Of a stretch of DNA of 18,228 nt, positions 6,640-14,487 are shown one piece after another. The notes under the pieces are model-generated. The model made no database searches. It worked only from the letters and a program-made list of their open reading frames with translations, and was not told the origin of the DNA. Every line of letters begins with the position of its first letter. Positions within the stretch are counted from its first letter, which is position 1. The stretch covers positions 1 through 18,228 of the forward strand of contig CAZDPA010000073.1 in NCBI GenBank assembly GCA_964507195.1, given 5' to 3'. The stretch comes from Solimonas sp964507195. GTDB taxonomy: Bacteria; Pseudomonadota; Gammaproteobacteria; Nevskiales; Nevskiaceae. The position numbers and the translations under genes were made by a program.

Positions 6640-8358
6640 ATGAACCGTTCCGTACTGTTTCTGGCAGTGGTGTTCGGTGTCGCTGCAGGGGTCTGGTTCA
6701 TGTACCAGGCGCGGATTGCTCCGCCTGCGGAGACCGTTGCCACTGCTGCCACAGAAATGCCGGTGGAACCCATGCCGGGAACTCCGATCGGTGCGACGCT
6801 GTTGCCGGGTCTGGGCGACTACTCGTTTGCAGTGACCAGCGCCCATCCCGATGTGCAACGCTGGTTCGACCAGGGTTTGAGCCTCACCTACGGCTTCAAT
6901 CATGACGCCGCCGAGCGTTCCTTCCTCAAGGCCGTGGAGCTGGATGCGAGCTGCGCCATGTGCTGGTGGGGCGCGGCGCTGGTGTTGGGGCCGCACGTCA
7001 ACGCCGGCATGGACCCGGCGAACAACGGCAAGGCCTGGATGCGCATCAAGAAGGCGATGGAACTGGCGCCGAGTGCGAGTCCACGCGAACAGGCTTTCAT
7101 CAAGGCATTGGCGGCGCGCTATGCCGAAAATCCGGCGGCTGATCGCCGTCCGCTGGATGAGGCCTATGCCAAGGCCATGGGCGAAGTGGCTGCCGCGCGA
7201 ACCGAAGATGTCGATGCCGCGGTCTTTCATGCCGAGGCACTGATGGATCTGCAGCCCTGGGACTATTACGACAGTCAGGGGCAGGCCAAAGGTCGTACCA
7301 ACGAAGTCGTCGCGACACTGGAAGCGGTGATGCAGCGCAAGCCGGATCATTACGGAGCGATGCATCTGTACATCCACGCCGTCGAAGCCTCGAATGATCC
7401 GGATCGTGGTGCTGCCGCTGCCGATCGCCTGCGCGAGCTGGTGCCGGGCTCGGGGCATCTGGTGCACATGCCGGCGCATATCTACACCCGTGTCGGCCGG
7501 TATCACGATGCGGTCGTCGCCAATCAGAAGGCGGTCGCAGCAGATGATGCCTATCTCGCGACCTGCCGTCCGGGCGTTGCGGTTTATCCGCTGGCTTACG
7601 TGCCGCACAACCATCACTTCCTGTGGTGGGCGTCATCGATGGAAGGCGCTAGCGCGGCGGCGATTGCTGCCGCGGATGAAACTGCCAAGCGCGCGACGGT
7701 ACCCGAACTCCTGCGCCTGCCGGATTTCATTTTCCTGCAGGACTTCATGGTCACGCCGCTCAAGGCGCGCACGCAGCTGGGGCGCTGGGATGAGGTTGTA
7801 GCCACGCCCAAGCCGGAAGCCGATCTGGTTTATCCGACGGCAATCTGGCATTACGCCCAGGGCATGGCCGCTGTACGCCAGGCGCGCCTTGATGCGGCGC
7901 AGGAACACCTGACTGCATTGGCAGCAACCGCGGCAGATCCGGTCTGGCAGAACGCGATGATTGGGCCGATGCATCCGCTCTCTGCGACCCTGGGAGTCGC
8001 CGAACGTGTGCTCGCCGGCGAACTCGCGGCGGCGCGCAAGGATTTTCCTGCGGCCATTTCGGCACTGGAGCAGGGGGTGGCGCTGGAAGATCGCGTGGCC
8101 TACTACGAGCCGCCGGTCTGGCATCACCCGGTCCGGCAGTTTCTCGCTGCACAGCAACTCGCCGCCGGTCAGGCTGCCGCTGCTGAAGCAACCTATCGCG
8201 AGGATCTCAAGCGCAATCGCGACAACGGCTGGTCCTTGTACGGGCTGGCGCAGGCCTTGCGCGCGCAGAAGCGCGAGGCCGACGCCAAACAGGTGGACGC
8301 CCAGTTCCAGAAGGCCTGGGTCAACGCCGATATCCAGCTGCAGGCTTCGCGGCTCTAG
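6640..8358 (+). CDS. Membrane-anchored TPR-like protein of unknown function
   Basis: This 572-aa protein begins with a hydrophobic signal anchor (about residues 5-24), then a Pro/Ala-rich linker to about 55, then alpha-helical repeat sequence to the end. Helix pairs such as AERSFLKAVELDASCAMCWW and AEATYREDLKRNRDNGWSLY look like tetratricopeptide repeats. It matches my memory of a widespread uncharacterised family by HLYIHAVE (His242, His246, Glu249) and GHLVHMPAHIYTRVGRY (His273, His276, His280, Arg284). The clustered His and Glu could bind metal, but no activity is known to me. The protein is probably periplasmic and tethered to the inner membrane. ATG 6640 is preceded by a G6 run at 6627-6632, 7 nt away; an in-frame TTG at 6625 is less likely. 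It stands alone between the aceA terminator and a convergent gene. Confidence 0.85.
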   Translation: MNRSVLFLAVVFGVAAGVWFMYQARIAPPAETVATAATEMPVEPMPGTPIGATLLPGLGDYSFAVTSAHPDVQRWFDQGLSLTYGFNHDAAERSFLKAVELDASCAMCWWGAALVLGPHVNAGMDPANNGKAWMRIKKAMELAPSASPREQAFIKALAARYAENPAADRRPLDEAYAKAMGEVAAARTEDVDAAVFHAEALMDLQPWDYYDSQGQAKGRTNEVVATLEAVMQRKPDHYGAMHLYIHAVEASNDPDRGAAAADRLRELVPGSGHLVHMPAHIYTRVGRYHDAVVANQKAVAADDAYLATCRPGVAVYPLAYVPHNHHFLWWASSMEGASAAAIAAADETAKRATVPELLRLPDFIFLQDFMVTPLKARTQLGRWDEVVATPKPEADLVYPTAIWHYAQGMAAVRQARLDAAQEHLTALAATAADPVWQNAMIGPMHPLSATLGVAERVLAGELAAARKDFPAAISALEQGVALEDRVAYYEPPVWHHPVRQFLAAQQLAAGQAAAAEATYREDLKRNRDNGWSLYGLAQALRAQKREADAKQVDAQFQKAWVNADIQLQASRL

Positions 8359-8456
8359 TTTCCTAACGAGTCATAGCTGAACTATGGCGTGACGGAGCAC
8401 CGCCTCCGGGCACATAAGGGGCGGCGATTTCGCGTGCGAATTTCCGACTCAGGACA

Positions 8457-8512
8457 CTGGTCCGCTGAACCCATGACATTCCACCCCCGAAGTCACGGGT
8501 TCAGTGGACTAG
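8457..8512. repeat. Long imperfect palindrome between convergent genes
   Basis: Bases 8457-8477 pair with 8492-8512: 21 positions with one A-C mismatch and two G-T wobbles, around a 14-nt loop rich in C. There is no T tract on either side, so it is not a standard rho-independent terminator. The right arm ends six bases before the stop codon of the CorA-like gene. It may be a bidirectional transcript-end structure or one copy of a dispersed palindromic repeat. No second copy was seen in this window. Confidence 0.7.
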
Positions 8513-8518
8513 CAACTG

Positions 8519-10198
8519 TCACGGCGATGGCTGCGATTCGGGCTTGAGGCCGCTGCTGCTGTCGACAGGCCGACGTTGCCAGACCGCCGCTAGCGCACCC
8601 ATCTTTGCGCGCGACGAAAGACGTTCGTCGGACAGCGCATCGAGGAAGTCGGCCAGACGTTTGGACTTCGTGATCGTGTAGAACGTCAGGCCGATGGTCG
8701 GCAACAGCGCGGCGGTGAACATCACGACCCGGAGCCAGATCGGATTTTCCGACTCAGCCAGCAAGTTCATGCCGAGGAAGCCGGTCGCGACCGTGCCGAT
8801 CAACCCGAAGATCGTTACGACGGTGAGGCGGACCACCATGTTGGCCTGACGGCGTATCGAGTCGCTGTCGAGATAGGCGTTCATCTCTTCGATCTCGTTG
8901 CGCACCTCGGAGTACACGCGATCTGTGCCGAGATGCTCGTTGCACATGCGGTACAGCGCCTTGGACATCGGCTGATCCGAAAGCTCATGGTGCCAGTAGC
9001 GATGGGTGAAACGCAGGAAGATTTCCTTCATCTGGCGGATGTCGCGCTTGAAGATGCGCACGGATTCGGCGTTGCCGATTTCAAGCCGGTTAAGTGCATG
9101 CAGTTGGCGGTCGGCCATCATGAACAGCGAGGCCTTGTGCAGGTGCGACATCAGGAACACCAGGAAATACTGGTGGCGGAACAGCTCCTTCAAATCCGGT
9201 CCACCGCCGGGGTAGAGCGCTGCGGTTGCCGAGGCTGCCATGACCAGGGTTTCACCGCTGCAAAGCGCACGGGTCGGTGCCCCGCCAGCCACGCCCCAGA
9301 AGCGGTCGTAGCAATATTGGCGCTCGAATTCCAAGGCCATTCGCTCCGGCAGGGGCTCGACATCCTTTGAGCCTGGTGGCGACAGCAGGACCAGGCGCAT
9401 GAAGTCGGCACGAGTCAGCACCCGCGGGTCGTCGAGCGTCAGGAAGGCGCAGACCGGCATGCGGTGATACTCGACGAGGCGATAGCGGATCGGACCGGAG
9501 CGATCGGAATGGTGCAGCACCAACGGCTGCAGAAGATATTCCCAGTGCGATGAGACGCACGGCGCACGATAGCGGCAGACGTAGGCGAGATACTTGTCCT
9601 TGCGTTCGTAATCCGAGACCGCCAGCGTACGGCCGGTGACGTCCAGCCACTCGACCCGGCTGAAGCAGTTACCTCCGCGCCCGCTATTGTCCCAGTACGT
9701 CGGATAAGAGCGCCCCAGGCGGAACAGGATTTCGTGCGCGCGCTCGAGGCTCAGCTCGTTGGTGCTGACTTCGACGACCAGGATCGCAACATCCAGATCG
9801 TGGAAGAAGTACAGATCCACATGCGTAACCGCAAGTTCGCAGGTGCTGGCCTGCGCATCCGGAAAGCTGACCCGAAGCTTGGCGACGTCGCGACGGCGGA
9901 AGACGCGGATCGGTGATTCACCGCTCGCGGAGCCGCAGCCCTTGCCTTCGCCATAGAGCATGCGTTGCGCAAAAGGCAGGAAGGCGACGAACTCGTTGTA
10001 GTGCCGCTCCTGGAATTCCGCGGGACTGGCGAACTCGTCCTGCACTTCCTGCCAGGGATTGTCGGCGCCCGGTCGCTGCAGGATCTCCCAGTGGTTCTGG
10101 ATCTGCGTGCCTTCGCGCAGCGGCATCAGCTGCAGAGGCCAGACCAGAATCTGGCGGAAATGGCGGATCCAGCGCTCAGGCTGTGGTTCTGCACTCAT
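8519..10198 (-). CDS. CorA-like (GMN motif) membrane protein with large N-terminal domain
   Basis: This 559-aa protein has a C-terminus laid out like CorA-type divalent cation channels. A long helical region (about 370-450) leads to TM1 (about 455-475) ending in Gly476-Met477-Asn478. A short loop (LLAESENP) follows, then TM2 (about 488-509) and a basic tail KSKRLADF. GMN is the selectivity-filter motif of CorA, but the usual MPEL-type loop is absent. The first ~350 residues are soluble, rich in aromatic residues, and match no domain I know; classic CorA proteins are about 316 aa in all. Mg2+/Co2+/Ni2+ transport is inferred only. I chose ATG at 10198 because the protein-like sequence (QPERWIRHFRQILVWPLQLMP) begins there. 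An ATG at 10310 has a better ribosome site and would add 37 Arg-rich residues. Confidence 0.8.
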   Translation of the reverse strand: MSAEPQPERWIRHFRQILVWPLQLMPLREGTQIQNHWEILQRPGADNPWQEVQDEFASPAEFQERHYNEFVAFLPFAQRMLYGEGKGCGSASGESPIRVFRRRDVAKLRVSFPDAQASTCELAVTHVDLYFFHDLDVAILVVEVSTNELSLERAHEILFRLGRSYPTYWDNSGRGGNCFSRVEWLDVTGRTLAVSDYERKDKYLAYVCRYRAPCVSSHWEYLLQPLVLHHSDRSGPIRYRLVEYHRMPVCAFLTLDDPRVLTRADFMRLVLLSPPGSKDVEPLPERMALEFERQYCYDRFWGVAGGAPTRALCSGETLVMAASATAALYPGGGPDLKELFRHQYFLVFLMSHLHKASLFMMADRQLHALNRLEIGNAESVRIFKRDIRQMKEIFLRFTHRYWHHELSDQPMSKALYRMCNEHLGTDRVYSEVRNEIEEMNAYLDSDSIRRQANMVVRLTVVTIFGLIGTVATGFLGMNLLAESENPIWLRVVMFTAALLPTIGLTFYTITKSKRLADFLDALSDERLSSRAKMGALAAVWQRRPVDSSSGLKPESQPSP

Positions 10199-10322
10199 AG
10201 ACGGAGTCGCCCTGAATGTGGGTAGATGCCAGCACCTTTGAAACAACCGCTTGCGCAAGAATGCGCGCTTGCCAGCGTACGGTCGAGAGCCCCAGCCAGC
10301 ACTGTTCATGTGGGATGCCCCC

Positions 10323-10351
10323 TTGAGCGGGTTTGCACCGAGGGTTACTGT
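10323..10351 (+). promoter_or_regulatory. Weak candidate promoter for the SRPBCC gene
   Basis: TTGAGC at 10323-10328 and TACTGT at 10346-10351 are 17 nt apart. Both boxes are only partial matches. It lies in the 194-nt space between the divergent CorA-like and SRPBCC genes, 41 nt before the latter's start. A 10-bp palindrome, CTTGCGCAAG (10250-10259), lies in the same space nearer the CorA-like gene. Confidence 0.3.
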
Positions 10352-10392
10352 GCGCATTCGAAGCGCGTGGACACAACAAACCGGAGGTCCGG

Positions 10393-11415
10393 ATGAAAGT
10401 CCTCAAGTGGCTGGTGATTTCTATCGTGGTCCTGGTCGTCGCCGCGATCGGCGTCGGCTTTCTGCTGCCGGATACCGCGCGCATCGAGCGCTCCGTCGTC
10501 GTCAATGCCAAACCTGCCACCGTGTTCACGGTGCTCAATGGCTTCCGCCAGTTCAACAAGTGGTCGCCCTGGGCGAAATACGATCCAAACGCAAAGATCA
10601 CGATCGAAGGACCGGAATTCGGCGTGGGGGCGAAGCAGAGCTGGGCCGGCGACGAGGGCAGCGTCGGCAGCGGCAGCCAGGAGATCATCGCTTCAGTCCC
10701 GAATGAACGCATCGACATGAAGCTGGTTTTCGCTGGCTTCGACAGTGACAACGTTGCCAGCTATGCACTCAAACCGAGCGGCGGGGGCACCGAGATCATC
10801 TGGGGCTACGAGACGAACGCCAAGGGCAACATCCTCGGGCGCTATTTCAACCTGATGCTCGATTCCATGCTTGGCAAGGATTACGACGACGGCCTGGCGT
10901 CGCTCAAGACCCTGGTCGAGAGCCTGCCTCAGGTCGATCTGTCAGGGTTCAAGATGGAAGTGCTGACGGTGCAGAGTCAGCCGATCGTGTTCATGTCCGG
11001 AACTGCATCCGCACCCGAGGCGGGCGCTCTGCTTGGCGCGGCCTACGCCCAATTGACCGCGCACCTGGCGGCTCACCAGCTGGCATCAAGCCAGCCGCCG
11101 ATTGCGATCACGCATGAATACAACGAAGAGACGCAGCTCTGGAAGTTCGATGCCGCATTGATTGTCGACGCCGCGCCGCCGGTTGCGGCACCGGAATCGG
11201 GCATTCAGGTCGGCAATACCTACGGGGGGCTGGTGATAAGGGTGGCGCATATCGGTTCGCCGGCGGCGGCCCAGCCGACCTACGAAGCGCTGCTGGCCTA
11301 CCGGGATATCGCCGGGTTTATGGACAACGGCGACTCATGGGAGGCGTATGTCTCCGATCCGGCAACGACGCCAGAAGCCGAGCAGGTTACGCATATCTAC
11401 TGGCCGGTGAAATAA
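10393..11415 (+). CDS. Membrane-anchored SRPBCC plus GyrI-like two-domain protein
   Basis: This 340-aa protein has three parts. An N-terminal TM anchor is at about residues 5-23. A polyketide-cyclase/START-like SRPBCC domain is at about 30-175 (IERSVVVNAKPATVFTVLNG, FRQFNKWSPWAKYDP, then YALKPSGGGTEIIWGYE). From Met188 to the end comes a GyrI-like/AraC effector-binding fold (MEVLTVQSQPIVFMSG to EQVTHIYWPVK). Both folds hold small hydrophobic ligands in other proteins, so ligand binding at the membrane is the safest guess; the substrate is unknown. ATG 10393 has GGAGG at 10383-10387, 5 nt upstream, which is why the longer reading from 10333 is not used. It is divergent from the CorA-like gene and ends at a strong palindromic terminator. 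Confidence 0.85.
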   Translation: MKVLKWLVISIVVLVVAAIGVGFLLPDTARIERSVVVNAKPATVFTVLNGFRQFNKWSPWAKYDPNAKITIEGPEFGVGAKQSWAGDEGSVGSGSQEIIASVPNERIDMKLVFAGFDSDNVASYALKPSGGGTEIIWGYETNAKGNILGRYFNLMLDSMLGKDYDDGLASLKTLVESLPQVDLSGFKMEVLTVQSQPIVFMSGTASAPEAGALLGAAYAQLTAHLAAHQLASSQPPIAITHEYNEETQLWKFDAALIVDAAPPVAAPESGIQVGNTYGGLVIRVAHIGSPAAAQPTYEALLAYRDIAGFMDNGDSWEAYVSDPATTPEAEQVTHIYWPVK

Positions 11416-11431
11416 GTTCGTCTCGGCTGTA

Positions 11432-11461
11432 AAAAGACGCGGGCCTAGGCCCGCGTCTTTT
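11432..11461. terminator. Perfectly palindromic terminator after the SRPBCC gene
   Basis: A 30-bp perfect palindrome centred on CCTAGG runs from AAAAGACGCGGG to CCCGCGTCTTTT, starting 16 nt after the SRPBCC stop. The A run on one side and T run on the other mean it can terminate transcription in either direction. It forms the first of two hairpins between the convergent genes. Confidence 0.92.
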
Positions 11462-11480
11462 GTTTGGTTTTCCGGCGCGC

Positions 11481-11510
11481 AAAAAATTGGGCCTGCAGAG
11501 CAGGCCCAAT
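11481..11510 (-). terminator. Terminator of the phoX-like gene
   Basis: Read on the minus strand, ATTGGGCCTG (11510-11501) and CAGGCCCAAT (11495-11486) form a perfect 10-bp stem with a 5-nt loop, followed by a T tract (the A run at 11481-11486). It lies about 40 nt beyond the phoX stop and serves the leftward transcript. Confidence 0.9.
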
Positions 11511-11551
11511 GGGCGACAGTGCGGAGACTGTCTGCTGCGTGAAGATTGTGG

Positions 11552-13675
11552 CTAGATGGCGATTTCTCCGCCATCGTCCCTGGTGACGACGATCGTGGCC
11601 GTGCGCGGCCGCTTTCCAGCGACACCGGCAGCCGTGGCGTCTCCATTCGAGTTCGGCCAGTTGCTGACAAACTCGGTCAGGTCGCCACCTTCGCCGGGAT
11701 GCTGGACGTTGACGAACATCGTCTTGTAATCAGGGGTCATGTCGACACCTGTGATTTCACATCCGGGGACGCCGACCAGAAAACGTGCCAGCGTCGTTGC
11801 GTCTGGCGTCGCGCCAGCGATCGTTGTCTGGCTGCCGATCGTCTTGACGCTGCCATCGCCGACGGTGCCTGGCAGCGCGGCGAGCATCATGCAGTTGGTT
11901 GCTGCCGTGTCGTTCGCCGTCGGCTGCGTGTAGGCACCGTCATCTGTCTGGATCCACAGCACGCCACGTGCGTCGCACCAGATTCCGTCGGGGGATGAGA
12001 AGTCGTTGTCGGCGGTAAGGCCCGAGACGTTGACGTCCGGCCCGTAGCTCGCCCGCGATCCGAACAGGTAGATATCCCACTCGAAAGCCGTTGCGGCGGC
12101 GTTGTTGCCGTTCTCCCGCCAGCGAATGATGTGGCCGTTGACGTTGCCGTCCAGGCTTTCGGTAATGCTGCCGGTGTCGCGATCGTAGGAGCGTGGATTG
12201 GCCGCATCGACCGGCTGGGAGCTGCTGCCGCCCTGGCCACGCCCGCTGGAGCCGCTCGAGCTGTTGGTGAGGGTGAGATAGACCTCACCGGTTCGCGGAT
12301 TGACCGTTGCCCATTCGGGGCGATCCATCTTTGTTGCGCCGGCGGCATCGGCAGCCTGGCGCGTGTTCACGGCGATCTCGGCGGCGGTAAATCCGGCGAG
12401 GGCCGGGTTTGCCGTGGTCAGCTCGAACCAGGTACCCGTACCGTTATCGTTGAACTTGGCGGCGTAGAGCGTGCCTTCATCGAGATACTTGTCGCCGATT
12501 TCCAAGCCGCCGGCTGCATCAGCCGGATCCCAGTTCTGCGCGGAAACAAACTTGTAGATGTACTCGTTGCGCGCATCGTCGCCCATGTACACAACGAGAG
12601 GCCGCCCGGCTACCGCTGGCGCGAACCATGCGCCTTCGTGTGAGAATCGACCGAGTGCAGTACGCTTCTTGGGTGTCGCCGTCGGATCGTAGGGATCGAT
12701 CTCGACGATGTAGCCGAAATGATTGGGTTCGTTGCGGAAGTCCCCGGATGCCGAACCAGCGGTACGCGAGACATCGAAGCGCTTCTGCAGATCGCCACCG
12801 TCCGTTGGAGTGTCCCAGCCACGATAGTTGAATCCCTGAGTCGACGAGCTGATGCCGTAGCGTGCAAGGTCAGGGCTATCACCACTCTCATCGAGGGTGA
12901 AGTAGGCGAACCAGTTCTCCTCTCCGGTGGCATAGGTGCCCCAGGGCGTCACGCCATGGCCGCAGTTGTTGAGCGTACCGAACGCTGTCGTTGCTGCCGG
13001 AGACAGCTTGGTCACCAGCAGATCGCTGCCACGCGCCGGGCCGCTGATCTCCATCTGACTGTTCACATGCCAGCGCTTGTTCTGGGTGGCGTTGCGATCC
13101 ACTGACCAGGTGCCTTCCGAAGCAGTCACGCGGATGACCGCAACGCCGTGGGCGTACTGTTCCTTGAGGACTTCAGCGAGCGGACGGACACCATCGACGG
13201 CAGTCGGGCCGTTGACGTGCAGATAAATGTCCGTCAGCGCCTCGTGATTGATGGCGAGCAGGCCGTCGGTCGAGCTCGCGCTTCCCTTGGGTAGGGGATA
13301 GTAGGCCATGCCGTCATGGTGATCGCCCGCGCGCTTGTCCCAGTTGCCGTCGTCGGAACCGTCATTGGCGTATGCGGCGATTCCACTGGCGACCGGATCG
13401 CCAAGCGCGTAAAGGATGCTGGCTGAATAGCCCTCTGGAATGCGGACGCGATCTTCCAGACTTTTGGGCACCGGGCTGAAGCCGAGCGTCCGCGGTGCCA
13501 CTGGGTTGCTGTCGTCGTCGTCGCATCCGACCAGCAACATGCCGCTGGCGGCAGTCAGCGTCGCTACGCCGGCCGATGAGCGCAGCAGCGAGCGACGGGT
13601 CATCAAGGCATTCAGGACCGACGAAAATTCGGGATTTCTGGAACGGTTGCTGTCTTCAACTGGGTGGTGGCTCAC
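11552..13675 (-). CDS. phoX: PhoX-family (DUF839) alkaline phosphatase, Tat-exported
   Basis: This 707-aa PhoX-type phosphatase belongs to the Ca2+/Fe-dependent family that releases phosphate from organic esters in the periplasm. After a short lead with the family-typical NPEFSSVLNA comes a twin-arginine signal (Arg27-Arg28 in MTRRSLLRS) and a hydrophobic stretch ending in the lipobox LVGC (Cys51). It is therefore probably a Tat-exported lipoprotein; Asp follows the Cys. The core motif NNCGHGVTPWGTYATGEENW holds Cys238, which corresponds to the iron-ligand Cys of characterised PhoX. Later motifs include HFGYIVEIDPYD, KRTALGRFSHEGA, RPEWATVNPRTGEVYLTLTN and SSPDGIWCDARGVLWIQTD. The start is GTG at 13675 with AGGAAG just upstream; the next in-frame ATG is Met25, which would leave the Tat motif at the very N-terminus. 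It is divergent from gacA. Confidence 0.9.
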   Translation of the reverse strand: MSHHPVEDSNRSRNPEFSSVLNALMTRRSLLRSSAGVATLTAASGMLLVGCDDDDSNPVAPRTLGFSPVPKSLEDRVRIPEGYSASILYALGDPVASGIAAYANDGSDDGNWDKRAGDHHDGMAYYPLPKGSASSTDGLLAINHEALTDIYLHVNGPTAVDGVRPLAEVLKEQYAHGVAVIRVTASEGTWSVDRNATQNKRWHVNSQMEISGPARGSDLLVTKLSPAATTAFGTLNNCGHGVTPWGTYATGEENWFAYFTLDESGDSPDLARYGISSSTQGFNYRGWDTPTDGGDLQKRFDVSRTAGSASGDFRNEPNHFGYIVEIDPYDPTATPKKRTALGRFSHEGAWFAPAVAGRPLVVYMGDDARNEYIYKFVSAQNWDPADAAGGLEIGDKYLDEGTLYAAKFNDNGTGTWFELTTANPALAGFTAAEIAVNTRQAADAAGATKMDRPEWATVNPRTGEVYLTLTNSSSGSSGRGQGGSSSQPVDAANPRSYDRDTGSITESLDGNVNGHIIRWRENGNNAAATAFEWDIYLFGSRASYGPDVNVSGLTADNDFSSPDGIWCDARGVLWIQTDDGAYTQPTANDTAATNCMMLAALPGTVGDGSVKTIGSQTTIAGATPDATTLARFLVGVPGCEITGVDMTPDYKTMFVNVQHPGEGGDLTEFVSNWPNSNGDATAAGVAGKRPRTATIVVTRDDGGEIAI

Positions 13676-13712
13676 TGGCTTCCTCGGCGGTGGAAAATAT
13701 GCGATCCGAGGG

Positions 13713-13734
13713 TAAGCGAGGCTTGTTACGCTTA
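13713..13734. promoter_or_regulatory. Dyad between divergent phoX and gacA
   Basis: TAAGCG (13713-13718) and CGCTTA (13729-13734) form a perfect 6-bp inverted repeat with a 10-nt spacer. It lies 37 nt from the phoX start and 85 nt from the gacA start, inside the 143-nt divergent space. This is the geometry of a regulator binding site. It does not resemble a PHO box, and I cannot name the regulator. Confidence 0.4.
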
Positions 13735-13818
13735 GCGGACGTTTTTATGACGCTGAATGGCTGCGGCACAATCGTTGCTTGGATTGGCTGCTAAGATTGC
13801 CCACTCAAGGAGGAGTGA

Positions 13819-14481
13819 ATGATCCGCATCATGTTGGTTGACGATCACCGTCTGGTTCGTGCCGGACTGCGGCGCGTGCTGACCGAGGTTGCCGACATGA
13901 CCGTGATCGCCGAGGCGAGCAGCGGTGAAGAGGCTTTGGAACTCGTCCGCACCGAGGTGCCCGATATTGTCCTGATGGACATCAATATGCCGGGTATCGG
14001 TGGCCTGGAGGCCACGCGGCGCCTGCTGCAGCGCTGTCCTCAGACCCGCGTCATCGTCGTCTCCATGCACCTTGAAGAGCCGTATCCGAGCCGCATGCTG
14101 GCCGCCGGCGCAGCGGGCTACATCAGCAAGGATTCCGCTGCGGATGAAGCTGTGACTGCGATCCGTCGCGTTCATGGCGGCGGTCACTATGTCGCGGCCG
14201 ATGTGGCCGGCAATCTCGCCGCCAGCCTGGTCAAGGGTCCGAACGGTGCGTCGCCGTTCGATCTGCTGTCGCAGCGCGAAACCCAGGTCATGCTGATGGT
14301 GACCAAGGGCCATTCGACGCAGGACATCTCCGACCGTCTGCACCTGTCGCCGAAGACGGTCAGCACCTATCGCTACCGGCTGTTCGAGAAGCTGGGCGTC
14401 AGCAACGATGTCGAGCTGACCCGCATGGCGATGCGCTACGGCCTGCTTGACGAGCGCAGCGAGAACCGATCAGCCAGCTGA
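13819..14481 (+). CDS. gacA: Response regulator GacA/UvrY
   Basis: This 220-aa NarL/FixJ-type response regulator is the partner of the GacS/BarA sensor kinase, which in gammaproteobacteria drives transcription of small RNAs that sequester CsrA/RsmA. The receiver domain (1-120) has Asp8-Asp9, the phosphorylation site Asp54 in IVLMDINMPG, Ser82 and Lys104. The LuxR-type helix-turn-helix (about 148-210) has LSQRETQVMLMVTKGHSTQDISDRL followed by LSPKTVSTYRYRLFEKLGVSN. ATG 13819 follows a strong AAGGAGG at 13807-13813. The order gacA-uvrC-pgsA is the same as in Pseudomonas and E. coli, which supports GacA/UvrY over other NarL-like regulators. uvrC begins 6 nt after its stop, so the two are surely co-transcribed. 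Confidence 0.95.
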   Translation: MIRIMLVDDHRLVRAGLRRVLTEVADMTVIAEASSGEEALELVRTEVPDIVLMDINMPGIGGLEATRRLLQRCPQTRVIVVSMHLEEPYPSRMLAAGAAGYISKDSAADEAVTAIRRVHGGGHYVAADVAGNLAASLVKGPNGASPFDLLSQRETQVMLMVTKGHSTQDISDRLHLSPKTVSTYRYRLFEKLGVSNDVELTRMAMRYGLLDERSENRSAS

Positions 14482-14487
14482 TGCCGG

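Noticed and set aside
6952..6963. CAMC in the TPR-like protein as a haem or redox motif
   Set aside because: It lacks the His of a CxxCH haem site and is followed by Trp-Trp. It sits in a repeat helix, and there is no thioredoxin-like context.
13775..13797. TTGCTT and TAAGAT as a gacA promoter
   Set aside because: The two boxes are only 11 nt apart, too close for sigma-70. No other good promoter was found before gacA.
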